64,000 nucleotides of DNA from Pseudonocardia alaniniphila (GTDB lineage Bacteria > Actinomycetota > Actinomycetes > Mycobacteriales > Pseudonocardiaceae). The stretch is from NCBI RefSeq assembly GCF_022524485.1, contig NZ_JAKXMK010000016.1, positions 62,001 to 126,000 of the forward strand, given 5' to 3'. The position numbers and the translations under genes are program-made. The notes under the pieces are model-generated. The model made no database searches, had not been told where the DNA came from, and saw nothing but the letters and a program-made list of their open reading frames with translations. Each line of letters opens with the position of its first letter. Position 1 is the first letter of the stretch. Positions 44,601 to 53,161 of the stretch are shown in pieces.

Positions 44601-45941
44601 GACGCGGCGACCGGGGTGCGGGGCGAACACCCGCTGCTGCTCGGCTGTCGACAGCCGAGCGTAGAGCGGGAGGATCTCGGTGTTGCGGAAGTTGCGCTTG
44701 CCCAGTGCCTCGGCCGTCTCGCGGATCTCGCGCTCGCCGGGCAGGAACACGAGCACGTCGCCTCCAGCATCGGCACCGCCCTCGCGCTGCAGCTCGGCCA
44801 CGGCGTCACCGATGGCGTCGAGCTGGTCGCGATCGGGATCGGCGTCAGGATCGTCGGGGTCGACGATCGGCCGATACCGCAGCTCGACCGGGTAACTGCG
44901 CCCGGAGACCTCGACGATCGGCACCGTGGTGCCCAGTGCCTGGGAGAAGTGCTCGGCGAACCGTTCGGGGTCGATCGTCGCCGAGGTGATGACGACCTTG
45001 AGGTCGGGACGGCGCGGCAGCAGCTGGGTCAGGTAGCCCAGGATGAAGTCGATGTTGAGGCTGCGCTCGTGGGCCTCGTCGATGATCAGCGTGTCGTACT
45101 GGCGCAGCATCCGGTCGCCGGTGAGCTCCGCGAGCAGGATGCCGTCGGTCATCAGCTTGACGAGCGTGTTCTCCCCGACGTGGTCGGTGAAGCGAACCTT
45201 CCATCCGACGAGGTCGCCCAGGCGGCTGCCGAGCTCCTCCGCGATGCGTGCGCCGACGGTGCGGGCAGCGAGTCTGCGGGGCTGGGTGTGTCCGATCAGC
45301 CCCCGGATGCCTCTTCCCAGCTCGAGGCAGATCTTCGGGATCTGCGTGGTCTTCCCGGAGCCGGTCTCGCCGGCGACGATGACGACCTGGTGGTCCCGGA
45401 TCGCGGTGGCGATCTCGTCGCGCCGCGCGCTGACGGGCAGTGCCTCGGGATAGTGGATCGTGGGCACGGCGGCCCTGCGCGCGGCCGTGCGCCGCTCACC
45501 GGCGTCGACCGCGGAGGTGATGTCGGCCACCGCCTTCGCGCGTGCCCTCGCATCCCGGGTGCGTCGCGCAGTGGCGATGCGGCGGCCGAGACGGTGCTCG
45601 TCCAGGAGGGAGAGTGCGGGGAGACGTTCGGCGAGCGCGTCGATCTCGGCGTCGGAGACGGGTACGAAGGGCTCGTCCGGAACGGACGTCGGCGAGCCGG
45701 AGGTGTCGAGGACGTCGGCCTCGCGCGACCGGGGCCGGCGCCGGCGTGGTCGCCGGGCTCGACGGTCGGCGGCGCGAGCGTTCCCGTCCCGTGCCTCGAC
45801 GGAATCGCGGGACGGGAGGTCGGAGGCGCCCTGCCTGGTGTTCCGCGCATCGGCGGCACCGTCGCGGGACGTGACGGCGCCGGCGGACGGGTCGACCGGC
45901 TCGGGACGCGAGTCAGTGGCTCGGGCCGCGGGAGAGGACAT
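41664..45941 (-). CDS. hrpA: ATP-dependent RNA helicase, DEAH-box HrpA
   Basis: A 1425-residue DEAH-box helicase, slightly longer than typical HrpA (about 1300) because of a basic, disordered N-terminal extension (about 1-90). Motif I GETGSGKTT, motif Ia TQPRRLAA, motif II DEAH, motif III SATID, motif V/VI NVAETSLTVPGI and QRAGRCGR are intact. HA2, OB-fold and DUF3418 C-terminal regions follow. Role in mRNA processing or rescue of stalled ribosomes. A small gene 29 bp upstream on the same strand may be co-transcribed. Confidence 0.95.
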   Translation of the reverse strand: MSSPAARATDSRPEPVDPSAGAVTSRDGAADARNTRQGASDLPSRDSVEARDGNARAADRRARRPRRRRPRSREADVLDTSGSPTSVPDEPFVPVSDAEIDALAERLPALSLLDEHRLGRRIATARRTRDARARAKAVADITSAVDAGERRTAARRAAVPTIHYPEALPVSARRDEIATAIRDHQVVIVAGETGSGKTTQIPKICLELGRGIRGLIGHTQPRRLAARTVGARIAEELGSRLGDLVGWKVRFTDHVGENTLVKLMTDGILLAELTGDRMLRQYDTLIIDEAHERSLNIDFILGYLTQLLPRRPDLKVVITSATIDPERFAEHFSQALGTTVPIVEVSGRSYPVELRYRPIVDPDDPDADPDRDQLDAIGDAVAELQREGGADAGGDVLVFLPGEREIRETAEALGKRNFRNTEILPLYARLSTAEQQRVFAPHPGRRVVLATNVAETSLTVPGIRYVVDPGTARISRYSRRLKVQRLPIEKVSQASANQRAGRCGRVADGICIRLYSEDDFDARPEFTDPEILRTNLASVILQMISLELGELTEFPFVERPDARAVGDGLALLQELGALEADRRLTPVGRALAALPVDPRLGRMLVEADRTGCLREVLVIAAALSVQDPRERPTEQRQAADQKHARFAGEWTADGSTLDAGGSDFLAFVNLWRYVAEQREALSGNRFRRLLREEFLHYLRIREWQDLHSQLRSAARNAGMTLNDIEPDQDRIHIAVLSGLLSQIGLREEPTGKERGGKERGGREYLGARGAKFMIFPGSPLSKAQPRWVMAAELVETSRLFARTVARIKPEWIEPLAGHVVKRSYSEPHWSRKRAAAVATERVTLYGVPIVVDRRVDFGRIDPELSRELFIRHALVEGDWDTRHRFFHANRELLEHAEELEHRARRRDLVVDEETLVGFYTERIPADVVSGRHFDSWWKKESRRQPELLDFTEEMLRTAQAADVDRAAYPDHLEAGGLTLPLSYAFEPGAHTDGVTVDVPVAALHQVDPTPFTWQVPGLREELVTALIRTLPKQLRRLYSPAPDHAKAVLARLQAAAPGNGGGEPLLDGLERELGRMRGVDIPRDAWELNRLPEHLTVTFRVVDEAGHEVATGTDLDALRRRLAPKVREELAAAGAELERTGLTTWSIGTLPRELPVRRGNHVVTGYPGLVDRGSTVDVRVFPTAAERDPQTWRGVRRLLLLDTPSPVKQVQRGLDNAAKLALSRNPHGSVAAMLDDCVTSAADALITAAGGPAWDERSYARLRKLFADRLASTTLQVLQAMRGVLTVWHRVQAQLADLRAPVLAAGVADITAQVNALVGPGFATAAGASRLADVARYLEAVERRIEKLRADPARDAAWTAEVRVVADEYAAELAALPPGVEPPPQLREIRWLIEELRVGLYAHPMRTRYPVSIKRIQKAIDDLPR

Positions 45942-45970
45942 CGTGAAAGGAGTCTGCCTGGCGTCGGCGC

Positions 45971-46231
45971 TCAGACCGAGCGCAGGGTGGGGCTGATCTC
46001 GTCGGCGACCGGTTGGTCGGCGGCGGGATGCTCGACGAGCGCGAGCACGCGGCTGGCCAGGAAGCGCGCGGTGCGCACGGTGCTGCCGCCGCGGGTGGTC
46101 TCGCTGACCTCGACGACTCCGCGGCCGTGCGTGACGTTGACGCGCCGCCCCGCGCGGGTGGCCGTGACCTCGTACGTGCGGGTGGTGCCGCTGCCTGCGT
46201 CGATCACGATCTCGACCCGGTCACCCTTCAT
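45971..46231 (-). CDS. Small hypothetical protein upstream of hrpA
   Basis: An 86-residue protein, beta-rich (EIVIDAGSGTTRTYEVTATRAGRRVNVTHGRGVVEVSE, described only in outline), then a helical RTARFLASRVLALVEH. ATG 46231 follows GAGAG. No family recognised. It sits 29 bp before hrpA and may be its operon partner; upstream of it is the tandem hairpin repeat. Confidence 0.65.
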   Translation of the reverse strand: MKGDRVEIVIDAGSGTTRTYEVTATRAGRRVNVTHGRGVVEVSETTRGGSTVRTARFLASRVLALVEHPAADQPVADEISPTLRSV

Positions 46232-46340
46232 TGCTCTCGCCGTCCCTCTGTTGATCGGTCCTCTGCTGGGAGTGCGACAGGGATGTCCGGGCCGGGCGCC
46301 GGTCGCCTCTCGGCGCGTGGCGCACCCGTAGGTGGCAGAA

Positions 46341-46900
46341 GGTGAGACCCGGGGACACGGATCGCCCGGCACGGACAATTACCTTAACCGCCTCGACCTG
46401 CGGATTGTTCCCGGTCGAGGAGATGCGGGGGCGGCGTCGTGGGGGATCGGCGCCGCCCCCCGGGCAGCCGCACCCGGCGGCGGGGGGACCACCGGGCGCA
46501 GCAAGTGGGGGGTGGACGGGATGGGAGTCCGAACCGAGCGCTGGTCGCCTCGCGGCGAGTGGCACGCCGCGGTTCCTGCCGGACGGTATTCCGCGGCGGC
46601 TCTTGTCAGGTGAGACCCGGGGACACAGGTCGCTCGACTCGGACGAATGAACCAACGGCGTCGACCGGACGTTTGTTCCCGGTCGGCAGTATCAGGGGCG
46701 GCGCCGTCGAGGGCCGGCGCCGCCTGCGCAGCCGCGCCCGGCGGCGGGAATCGCCGGGCGCAGCAGGTCAATGGGTGTCCGAACCGAGCGCTGGTCGCCT
46801 CGCGGCGAGTGGCACACCGCAGCTCCTGCCGAACGGTATTCCGCGGTGGCTCTTGTCAGGTGAGACCCGGGGACACAGGTCGCTCGGTTCGGACAGCCGG
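46341..46900. repeat. Tandem repeat of about 250 bp with conserved hairpins
   Basis: The block GGTGAGACCCGGGGACAC recurs at 46341, 46609 and 46859 (periods 268 and 250), and CGAACCGAGCGCTGGTCGCC at 46531 and 46781; a decayed partial unit precedes the first (46290-46340). Each full unit has two GC-rich hairpins, e.g. GGCGGCGCCG / CCGGCGCCGCC and GCGCCCGGCG / CGCCGGGCGC in unit 2. No credible coding potential is seen. This fills the 736-bp gap between the genes ending at 46231 and 46968. Confidence 0.75.
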
Positions 46901-46967
46901 TACAACGGGCCACCCCTCCGGATCATTCCCGCGCGCGGGGGCATGTCGGTGAACGACATCTCGGACG

Positions 46968-47789
46968 TCAGAGCGCGGCCAGAACCTTCTCGGTGAACGG
47001 CGGCCATGCCTCGATGGCCCATGGCCCGAAGTCGCGATCGGTGAGCGCCACGCAGGCGGCGCCGGCGTCCGGATCGACCCAGAGGAAGGTGCCGGTGACC
47101 CCGAAGTGCCCGAACGTCCGCGGCGAGCTGCCGGCGCCGGTCCAGTGCGGCGACTTCCCGTCGCGGATCTCCCACCCCAGACCCCAGTCATTGGGCCGCT
47201 GCCTGCCGAAACCGGGCAGGATGCCGTCGATGCCGGGGAACGCGACCCTGGTGGCCTCGGCCAGCGTGTCGGGATGGACGAGCGTCGGATCCTGGAGCTC
47301 GGCGACGTATCGCGTGAGGTCGGCACAGGTGCTGACGGCGTCGGCTGCCGGGGAGCCGTCGAGCCTGCTCGCGGTCATTCCGAGCGGCTCGAACACTGCT
47401 TCGTGCAGGTACTCGGCGAACGGCATGCCCGTCGCCGCGGCGATCGTCTCGCCCAGCACGTCGAACCCGGCGTTGGAGTAGATGCGCCGGGTGCCCGGCG
47501 CCGCCTGCACGACGCGCTCGGCGGGCGCGAGGCCGGAGGCGTGCGCGGCGAGATGGCGAACAGTGGAGCCGTCGGGGCCCGCCGGCGTGCCCCATTCGAC
47601 CGCGCCCTCCTCCACCGCGATGAGCACGGCGTAGGCAGCGAGTGGTTTGGTCACCGAGGCGAGCCGGAACTCCCGGTCCTGCTCACCGGCCGTGGCGAGC
47701 ACCGTGCCGTCGGCCGCCACGACGGCGGCCGCGGCGTGGTCGACCGGCCAGTCGAGCACGTCCCCGACCGCGCTACGCAGATCAGGCAT
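46968..47789 (-). CDS. Serine hydrolase, class C beta-lactamase/DD-peptidase-like
   Basis: A 273-residue penicillin-binding-like serine hydrolase. The nucleophile motif SVTK (about residue 45), the YSN motif and the HFGVTG segment (replacing KTG) are present. No signal peptide, so probably a cytosolic esterase or peptidase, not a resistance enzyme. ATG 47789 lies inside the end of the SDR gene (8-bp overlap), showing operon structure. Confidence 0.87.
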   Translation of the reverse strand: MPDLRSAVGDVLDWPVDHAAAAVVAADGTVLATAGEQDREFRLASVTKPLAAYAVLIAVEEGAVEWGTPAGPDGSTVRHLAAHASGLAPAERVVQAAPGTRRIYSNAGFDVLGETIAAATGMPFAEYLHEAVFEPLGMTASRLDGSPAADAVSTCADLTRYVAELQDPTLVHPDTLAEATRVAFPGIDGILPGFGRQRPNDWGLGWEIRDGKSPHWTGAGSSPRTFGHFGVTGTFLWVDPDAGAACVALTDRDFGPWAIEAWPPFTEKVLAAL

Positions 47790-48480
47790 CGCCGTACACC
47801 GGAATCGCCGCGCCGCTGATCGGGGACGCGTCAGGTCCGCACAGGAAAGCGATGATCTTCGCGATCGCAGCAGGCGCAACCGCCCGCGCCGCCAGCTCGG
47901 CAGACATCCAGGCGCGGTTGGCGGGTGTGTCGATCACCGACGGGAGCACGGTGTTGACGCGGATCCGGTCGTGGCGCAGCTCGTCGGCAAGCAGCTGGGT
48001 GAGCCGCACGACGGCGGCCTTGCTCGTGGCGTGTGCCACCGGTGCGGGACCGTGCACGGCGGTCTTGGAGCCGACGGTCACGATCGCGCCGCCACCGCGC
48101 GCGGCCAGGCGCGGCGCGATCGCCTGCACCGACCACAGCGCCGAGCCGAAGTTGGAGCGCCAGAGCGCGTCCAGCCCCTCCTCGTCCACGTCGGTCAGCT
48201 TGCCGGGGACGAACGCGCCGGCGAGCGTGACGAGCGCGGACGCCACCACGGGTAGCGCGTCGGCCGTGGCGAAGGCGGCGTGCACCGCGTCGCGGCCCGC
48301 GAGGTCCGCGGGCACGGCGTACACCCCGTCTCGCTCGGCGAGCTCGTCCAGGCGGGCCCCTGCGCGATCGAGGGCGATCACCGGTCTGCCGCCGGCCAGG
48401 AACTCGGCCACGACCGCATGCCCGAGGGCTCCGGCCGCGCCGGTCACCACCACTGCTGCCTCGTCGTCCACACGGGCCAT
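47782..48480 (-). CDS. Short-chain dehydrogenase with altered catalytic motif
   Basis: Classical-length SDR (232 residues). The cofactor motif TGAAGALGHAV is typical for NAD(P). In the active site the Ser is in VTVGSKTA and the Lys in HATSKAAV, but the catalytic Tyr of YxxxK is His (AHATSK). Activity may therefore be weak, altered or lost. Co-transcribed with the serine hydrolase; divergent from the DUF72 gene by 29 bp. Confidence 0.87.
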   Translation of the reverse strand: MARVDDEAAVVVTGAAGALGHAVVAEFLAGGRPVIALDRAGARLDELAERDGVYAVPADLAGRDAVHAAFATADALPVVASALVTLAGAFVPGKLTDVDEEGLDALWRSNFGSALWSVQAIAPRLAARGGGAIVTVGSKTAVHGPAPVAHATSKAAVVRLTQLLADELRHDRIRVNTVLPSVIDTPANRAWMSAELAARAVAPAAIAKIIAFLCGPDASPISGAAIPVYGDA

Positions 48481-48509
48481 CCTGCCTTCCGGGTGGGAGG
48501 CTCACGCAC

Positions 48510-49382
48510 GTGGCCGGTACCCGGGTGGGGACGTCGGGCTGGCGCTACCCGCCGTGGCGCGGCACGTTCTACCCGCGTGGCCTCGCGCAGCGCCGGGAGC
48601 TGGAGCATCTGTCGCGGCAGGTGAACAGCATCGAGATCAACGGGTCCTTCTACTCGTTGCAGCGTCCGGAGAGCTACCGCGCCTGGGCCGCCGAGACCCC
48701 CGAGGACTTCCTGTTCGCCGTCAAGGGCGGCCGTTTCATCACGCACCTCAAGCAGTTGCGGGACGTCGAGACACCGCTGGCGAACTTCCTCGCGTCGGGC
48801 GTGCTCGCTCTCGGGCCGAAGCTCGGGCCGCTGCTGTGGCAACTCCCACCGCGACTGCGCTTCGACCCGGGCAGGGTCGAGGCGTTCCTCACGCTGCTGC
48901 CGCGCACCACCGGCGCCGCCGCGGAACTGGCCGCACACCACGACGAGCGGCTCGACGGGCGGGCGCACACGGAGATCGACGCCGACCGTCCCCTGCGCCA
49001 CGCCCTCGAGGTGCGCCATCCCAGCTTCTGCACGCCGGCGTTCGTCGACCTGCTCCGCGGGCAGGACGTCGCGCTCGTGGTGGCGGACACGGCGGGAACG
49101 TGGCCGTTCCTCGAGGACGTGACGTCGGACTTCGTGTACGTCCGGCTGCACGGCGACTCCGAGCTCTACACCAGCGGATACACGCCCGACGCCCTCGATG
49201 TGTGGGCAGCGAAGGTCCGGGCGTGGCAGGCCGGTGAGGCGCCGACCGGCGAGCACACCCTGGCTCCGGCCGCTCCGAGGCGTCCGGGAGGCCGGGACGT
49301 GTTCGTCTACTTCGACAACGACGTCAAGGTCCACGCGCCCTATGACGCGATCGCCCTCGCCGGGCGGCTGTCGTCCGATTGA
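48510..49382 (+). CDS. DUF72 family protein
   Basis: A 290-residue TIM-barrel-like protein of the DUF72 (YecE) family: VGTSGWRYPPWRGTFYP at the N-terminus, SIEINGSFYSLQRPESYRAW and DFVYVRLHGDSELY are the family hallmarks, and YFDNDVKVHAPYDAIAL the C-terminus. Biochemical function unknown. GTG start. Confidence 0.93.
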   Translation: MAGTRVGTSGWRYPPWRGTFYPRGLAQRRELEHLSRQVNSIEINGSFYSLQRPESYRAWAAETPEDFLFAVKGGRFITHLKQLRDVETPLANFLASGVLALGPKLGPLLWQLPPRLRFDPGRVEAFLTLLPRTTGAAAELAAHHDERLDGRAHTEIDADRPLRHALEVRHPSFCTPAFVDLLRGQDVALVVADTAGTWPFLEDVTSDFVYVRLHGDSELYTSGYTPDALDVWAAKVRAWQAGEAPTGEHTLAPAAPRRPGGRDVFVYFDNDVKVHAPYDAIALAGRLSSD

Positions 49383-49405
49383 TCAGTTCGCGGCGCTGAC
49401 CAGCT

Positions 49406-50581
49406 CTACCCGGCTCGTGCGGCGGCCGCCTCGCGGGCGGACCGGTGCGCCACGAGCATCCGCCTGCCCAGCCCCATCAGCCCCGCGGCCACCACCATCG
49501 TGACGGCGCCGGTGATCCACGCCGTGGGGAACGACGCGTGGGTGGCGATGAACCCGAACCCGACCGGTCCGATGAACCCGCCTGCGTACACCCCCGCCTG
49601 CACGATGGAGGTCGCCGCCGCCGGCGCAGACGGGTTGAGCCGCACCACCGCGAACTGTAGGAGACCCGGCCAGGCCCAGCCGAGGCCGAAGCCCAGCACG
49701 GTGCCGATCACCAGCGCAGGCGTGCCGGGCACCGCGAGCAGGGCGAGACCGCCCGCGCCCAGCAGCAGGCTCCCGGCCACCACGGCGATGTGGCCACCGG
49801 ACCTCCGGTCGGCGAGCCAGCCGTGCGTCAGCCGCAGCGTGAGCCCGACGACGCTGCCCATCGTCAGGGTCAGGCCCGCGATGCCGGGGCTGATGCCCCG
49901 CTCCACGGCCGACGCCACGAGGAAGATGCCGAGCGCGTTGGCCGAGGCCGCGGCCAGCGCACCGGCGAACCCGATCACGCTGAGCGCGGCCGTGGCCCGC
50001 TCCCCGGGCGCGGGGACCGTGCGCTCCCGTCCCGCCGTGTCCTGCGGCGCGACCAGGAGCGCGGCCAGCGCGAGCGCGGCGCCGATCACGTATGCCCACC
50101 GCCAGCCGACCGTCAGGGCCACGGCCGGCACCGCGATTCCGGACAGGAGGGTCGCCAGCGGGATCGCGGACTGCTTGATCCCGAAGGAGAGGCCGAGGCG
50201 GGTGGCGGGGACGTACCGGGCGAGTGTCAGGTTGGACGAGAGCTGGCCGAGCACGTTGCACCACGCGCTGCAGAGCAGGACGGCGATCAGGCTCGCGTAG
50301 GAGTAGGCGAACGCGGCGACCGCGGTCATCGTGACGGCCACGCCGATCACTGCCGCCCGGCTCGTCGGCCCGGAGCCGAAACGCTCGACGAGCCAGCCGC
50401 AGGGGAGCGAGGCCAGCGCGCTGATCCCGAAATAGAGCGCCACGACGAGCCCGAGGCCGGCGGGATCGAACCCGAGCTCTGCGGAGATCTGGACGGCCAG
50501 TGCGCCGGTGAGGAACACCGGTAGCACGGCGACGGTGGTGGTCGTCACGGCCCCGACAGCAGCCCGCGTCGCCTTCGTCAC
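49406..50581 (-). CDS. MFS transporter
   Basis: A 391-residue, 12-helix transporter of a CynX/NreB-like MFS subgroup. Loop motif GWLVERFGSGPTSRAAV lies between helices 2 and 3 and GWLADRRSGG is its second-half equivalent. Substrate unknown. Its promoter region is shared with the VC0807 gene and holds two TGACATGTCA palindromes. Confidence 0.9.
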   Translation of the reverse strand: MTKATRAAVGAVTTTTVAVLPVFLTGALAVQISAELGFDPAGLGLVVALYFGISALASLPCGWLVERFGSGPTSRAAVIGVAVTMTAVAAFAYSYASLIAVLLCSAWCNVLGQLSSNLTLARYVPATRLGLSFGIKQSAIPLATLLSGIAVPAVALTVGWRWAYVIGAALALAALLVAPQDTAGRERTVPAPGERATAALSVIGFAGALAAASANALGIFLVASAVERGISPGIAGLTLTMGSVVGLTLRLTHGWLADRRSGGHIAVVAGSLLLGAGGLALLAVPGTPALVIGTVLGFGLGWAWPGLLQFAVVRLNPSAPAAATSIVQAGVYAGGFIGPVGFGFIATHASFPTAWITGAVTMVVAAGLMGLGRRMLVAHRSAREAAAARAG

Positions 50582-50639
50582 TTGAGCAATGCTAACGGTC
50601 AGATGTCCCCGTTCAGGGTGATCCGCATTGCAGACGTAT

Positions 50640-50666
50640 CTGACATGTCAGTATTGACATGTCAGA
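50640..50666. promoter_or_regulatory. Twin palindromic operator overlapping a -35 box
   Basis: TGACATGTCA occurs at 50641-50650 and 50655-50664, 14 bp apart; each is a perfect 10-bp palindrome and the first extends to CTGACATGTCAG. The second contains TTGACA (50654-50659), a consensus -35 element for the plus-strand gene. This points to a dimeric repressor bound as a pair. Confidence 0.6.
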
Positions 50667-50690
50667 TCTGGCGGATGCACTCTTCTTCCC

Positions 50691-51368
50691 GTGCCGAACA
50701 TCGCGTCGAACACCTCCCCGACCGAGCCCCTGCCCGCCGTCGAGCGCACCGACCACTCCCGCCGTGGCGCCTTCCTCTCGATGGCCCGCGGTCTGGCCTG
50801 GGACGTCGGGCTGCCTGTCGCCGCCTACTACGCGCTGCATCTCGCCGGCGCGACCGACTGGGTCGCCCTGCTCGCGGCCACCGCGGTGGCGGCGGCGCGA
50901 ACGCTCTGGGGAGTGGTCCGGCACAGAACGCTCAACCAGTTCGCCACGGTGATGCTGCTGGTCTACGGCATCGGACTGCTGCTGGCATTCGTCAGTGGGG
51001 ACCCCAGGATGCTGCTGCTCAAGAGCTCCCTGGTCACCGCGGCCGTGGGCGCGGTCTTCCTCGTCACCGCCCTTCGCGGCAGGCGGCCGCTGACGCTCGC
51101 GGCGGCGCAGAGCTTCATGCCGGCCAGGTCCGAGGCACTGGCCGAGATGTACGACGGTGATCTGGACGTGCGCCGCGCCTTCCGCCTGACGTCGGCCGTG
51201 TGGGGCGTCGGTCTGGTGGCCGAGGCGGTGCTGCGGATACCGCTCGTGCTCCTGCTGCCGGTCGAGATCGGCGTCGGGGCATCCGAGGCGCTGTTCGTCG
51301 CCGCCTTCGTCGGCCTGATGGTCTGGAACGGCTGGTACACCGGCCGGGTCCTTCCCGGCCGCGCCTGA
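50691..51368 (+). CDS. VC0807-family integral membrane protein
   Basis: A 225-residue membrane protein with five to six helices: WDVGLPVAAYYALHLAG at the start, LWGVVRHRTLNQFATVML and RRAFRLTSAVWGVGLVAEAVLR are typical of the VC0807/DUF3159-like group. Function unknown. GTG start; divergent from the MFS gene across the twin palindrome. Confidence 0.85.
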   Translation: MPNIASNTSPTEPLPAVERTDHSRRGAFLSMARGLAWDVGLPVAAYYALHLAGATDWVALLAATAVAAARTLWGVVRHRTLNQFATVMLLVYGIGLLLAFVSGDPRMLLLKSSLVTAAVGAVFLVTALRGRRPLTLAAAQSFMPARSEALAEMYDGDLDVRRAFRLTSAVWGVGLVAEAVLRIPLVLLLPVEIGVGASEALFVAAFVGLMVWNGWYTGRVLPGRA

Positions 51369-51381
51369 GACAGAGCGGAGG

Positions 51382-52989
51382 TCAGCCGCGGATGCGGCCG
51401 GCCTCCGCCGCCCACTCCTTCTCACGCAGCTCGAACTTCTGAACCTTGCCCGTGGAGGTCTTGGGCAGCTCGCCCACCAGCTCCACGGCCTTGGGTGCCT
51501 TGTATCGGGCGATGAGTCCCTTCACGTGCTCGATCAGCTCGCTCTCCGTGGCCTCCTGCCCCTCGGCGAGCACCACGAACGCCTTGGGCCGCTCGCCCCA
51601 CTCCTCGTCGGGCACCCCGATCACCGCGGCCTCGACCACCGCCGGGTGGGAGACGATGGCCTGCTCCACCTCGATCGTCGAGATGTTCTCCCCGCCGGAG
51701 ACCACCACGTCCTTCGCGCGGTCGCGCAGCTCCACATAGCCGTCGGGATGCAGCACGCCGAGGTCGCCCGAGTGGAACCATCCGCCGGCGAACGCCTTGT
51801 CGGTGGCCGCCGGATCGTCGAAGTACCCGAGCATCACGTTGTTGCCGCGCATGATGACCTCGCCCATCGTCGCACCGTCGGCGGGGACGTCGTTCATCTC
51901 GGGATCGACCACGCGCAGGGCATCGGCGCAGACCATCCCGACGCCCTGCCGGGCCTGCTGCCGGGCCCTTTCCGCGGGTTCGAGGCCGTCCCAGGCACGC
52001 TGGTACTGGTTCACCGAGTACGGGCCGTAGGTCTCGGTCAGCCCGTAGACGTGCACGACCCGGAAGCCGAGCTTCTCCATCTGCATGATCGTGGTGGGGC
52101 TCGGCGGGGCGCCCGCCGTGGTGACCGTGAGGACGTAGTCGAGCCGGCGGGCCTCGGGAGCCCGCATGATCATGGTGACCACCGTGGGTGCCCCGTTGAG
52201 GTGCGTGACGCGGTGCTCGTCGATGAGTCGCCAGATCACGTCGCCGCGCACCTCACGCAGGCATACGTGCGTGCCCCCGATGTTCGTGACGGCCCAGGGC
52301 GTGCACCAGCCGTTGCAGTGGAACATCGGCAGCGTCCAGAGGTACACGCTGTCGAACGTGTGGCCGGAGTGCACGACCTCGCCGAACGAGTTCAGGTACG
52401 CGCCGCGGTGGGAGTACTGCACGCCCTTGGGCTTGCCGGTCGTGCCCGACGTGTAGTTGATCGAGATACAACCGGTCTCGTCCTCGACGGCCCACGGCAG
52501 TGGCTCGTTCCCACCGCGGGCGAGCAGGTCGTCGTAGGTGACGCCACTGCCGGAGCCATCGCCGGGGTTCGCAGGGTCGACCACCGTGATGATCTCGTCG
52601 ACGGTCTTCAACCCGGCCGCGACCGGAGCCACCACCGGGTGCAGGGCCGCGTCGACCACCAGCATCTTCGCGCCGGAGTGATCGAGGATGTAGCGCACTT
52701 CCTGCGTGGACAGCCGGGTGTTGATCGCGACGAGGACGGCACCGGCGAGCGGCACAGCGAAGTGCGCCACGAGCATCTCGGGGATGTTCGGCAGCATGTA
52801 GGCGACGCGGTCGCCGGGCTGGATCCCGGATCCACGCAGGGCATGTGCCACCCGCGTGGCCTCGGCCGCGAACTCGCGATAGCTCAGCCGGCGATCGCTG
52901 TAGACGATCGCGGTCTTGTCCGGGAACACCTCTGCGGAGCGGCGCAGGAAGGCCAGAGGGGTCAGCGGGATGTCCCAGACAGCAGTCAT
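51382..52989 (-). CDS. Medium/long-chain fatty-acid--CoA ligase (acyl-CoA synthetase)
   Basis: ANL-superfamily ligase, 535 residues. P-loop-like YTSGTTGKPKG, the YGLTETYGP motif, GDLGVLHPDGYVELRDRAKD and the C-terminal catalytic Lys in LPKTSTGKVQKFELR are intact. It activates a fatty or related carboxylic acid via acyl-AMP; the DmdB/FadD-like pattern LPMFHCNGWCTPWAVT is common in actinomycetes. ATG 52989 has GAGGAG upstream. Substrate not determinable. Confidence 0.92.
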   Translation of the reverse strand: MTAVWDIPLTPLAFLRRSAEVFPDKTAIVYSDRRLSYREFAAEATRVAHALRGSGIQPGDRVAYMLPNIPEMLVAHFAVPLAGAVLVAINTRLSTQEVRYILDHSGAKMLVVDAALHPVVAPVAAGLKTVDEIITVVDPANPGDGSGSGVTYDDLLARGGNEPLPWAVEDETGCISINYTSGTTGKPKGVQYSHRGAYLNSFGEVVHSGHTFDSVYLWTLPMFHCNGWCTPWAVTNIGGTHVCLREVRGDVIWRLIDEHRVTHLNGAPTVVTMIMRAPEARRLDYVLTVTTAGAPPSPTTIMQMEKLGFRVVHVYGLTETYGPYSVNQYQRAWDGLEPAERARQQARQGVGMVCADALRVVDPEMNDVPADGATMGEVIMRGNNVMLGYFDDPAATDKAFAGGWFHSGDLGVLHPDGYVELRDRAKDVVVSGGENISTIEVEQAIVSHPAVVEAAVIGVPDEEWGERPKAFVVLAEGQEATESELIEHVKGLIARYKAPKAVELVGELPKTSTGKVQKFELREKEWAAEAGRIRG

Positions 52990-53161
52990 CGAAGGCTCCT
53001 CGGGGCGGCGACAGCCGACATCATGCTCGAAATCCACCGTCGACACGTCGATCGGACATCACCGGCGACGTGATCGCAAGTGGGCACACCGCACGTGCCG
53101 CGGTGGCCGCCCGGGTCACCGCGTCGCTTCGCCGCAGGCCGGTTCGTCCCGGCCCGGAGAC

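Noticed and set aside
43458..46331. A 957-codon open frame on the plus strand opposite hrpA
   Set aside because: It mirrors hrpA's codon bias; the translation is Arg/Gly/Asp/Val-rich with no domain, while the minus strand has all DEAH motifs.
46332..46996. Short frames inside the tandem repeat as protein genes
   Set aside because: They consist of repeat translation in all frames, with no ribosome sites or domains.
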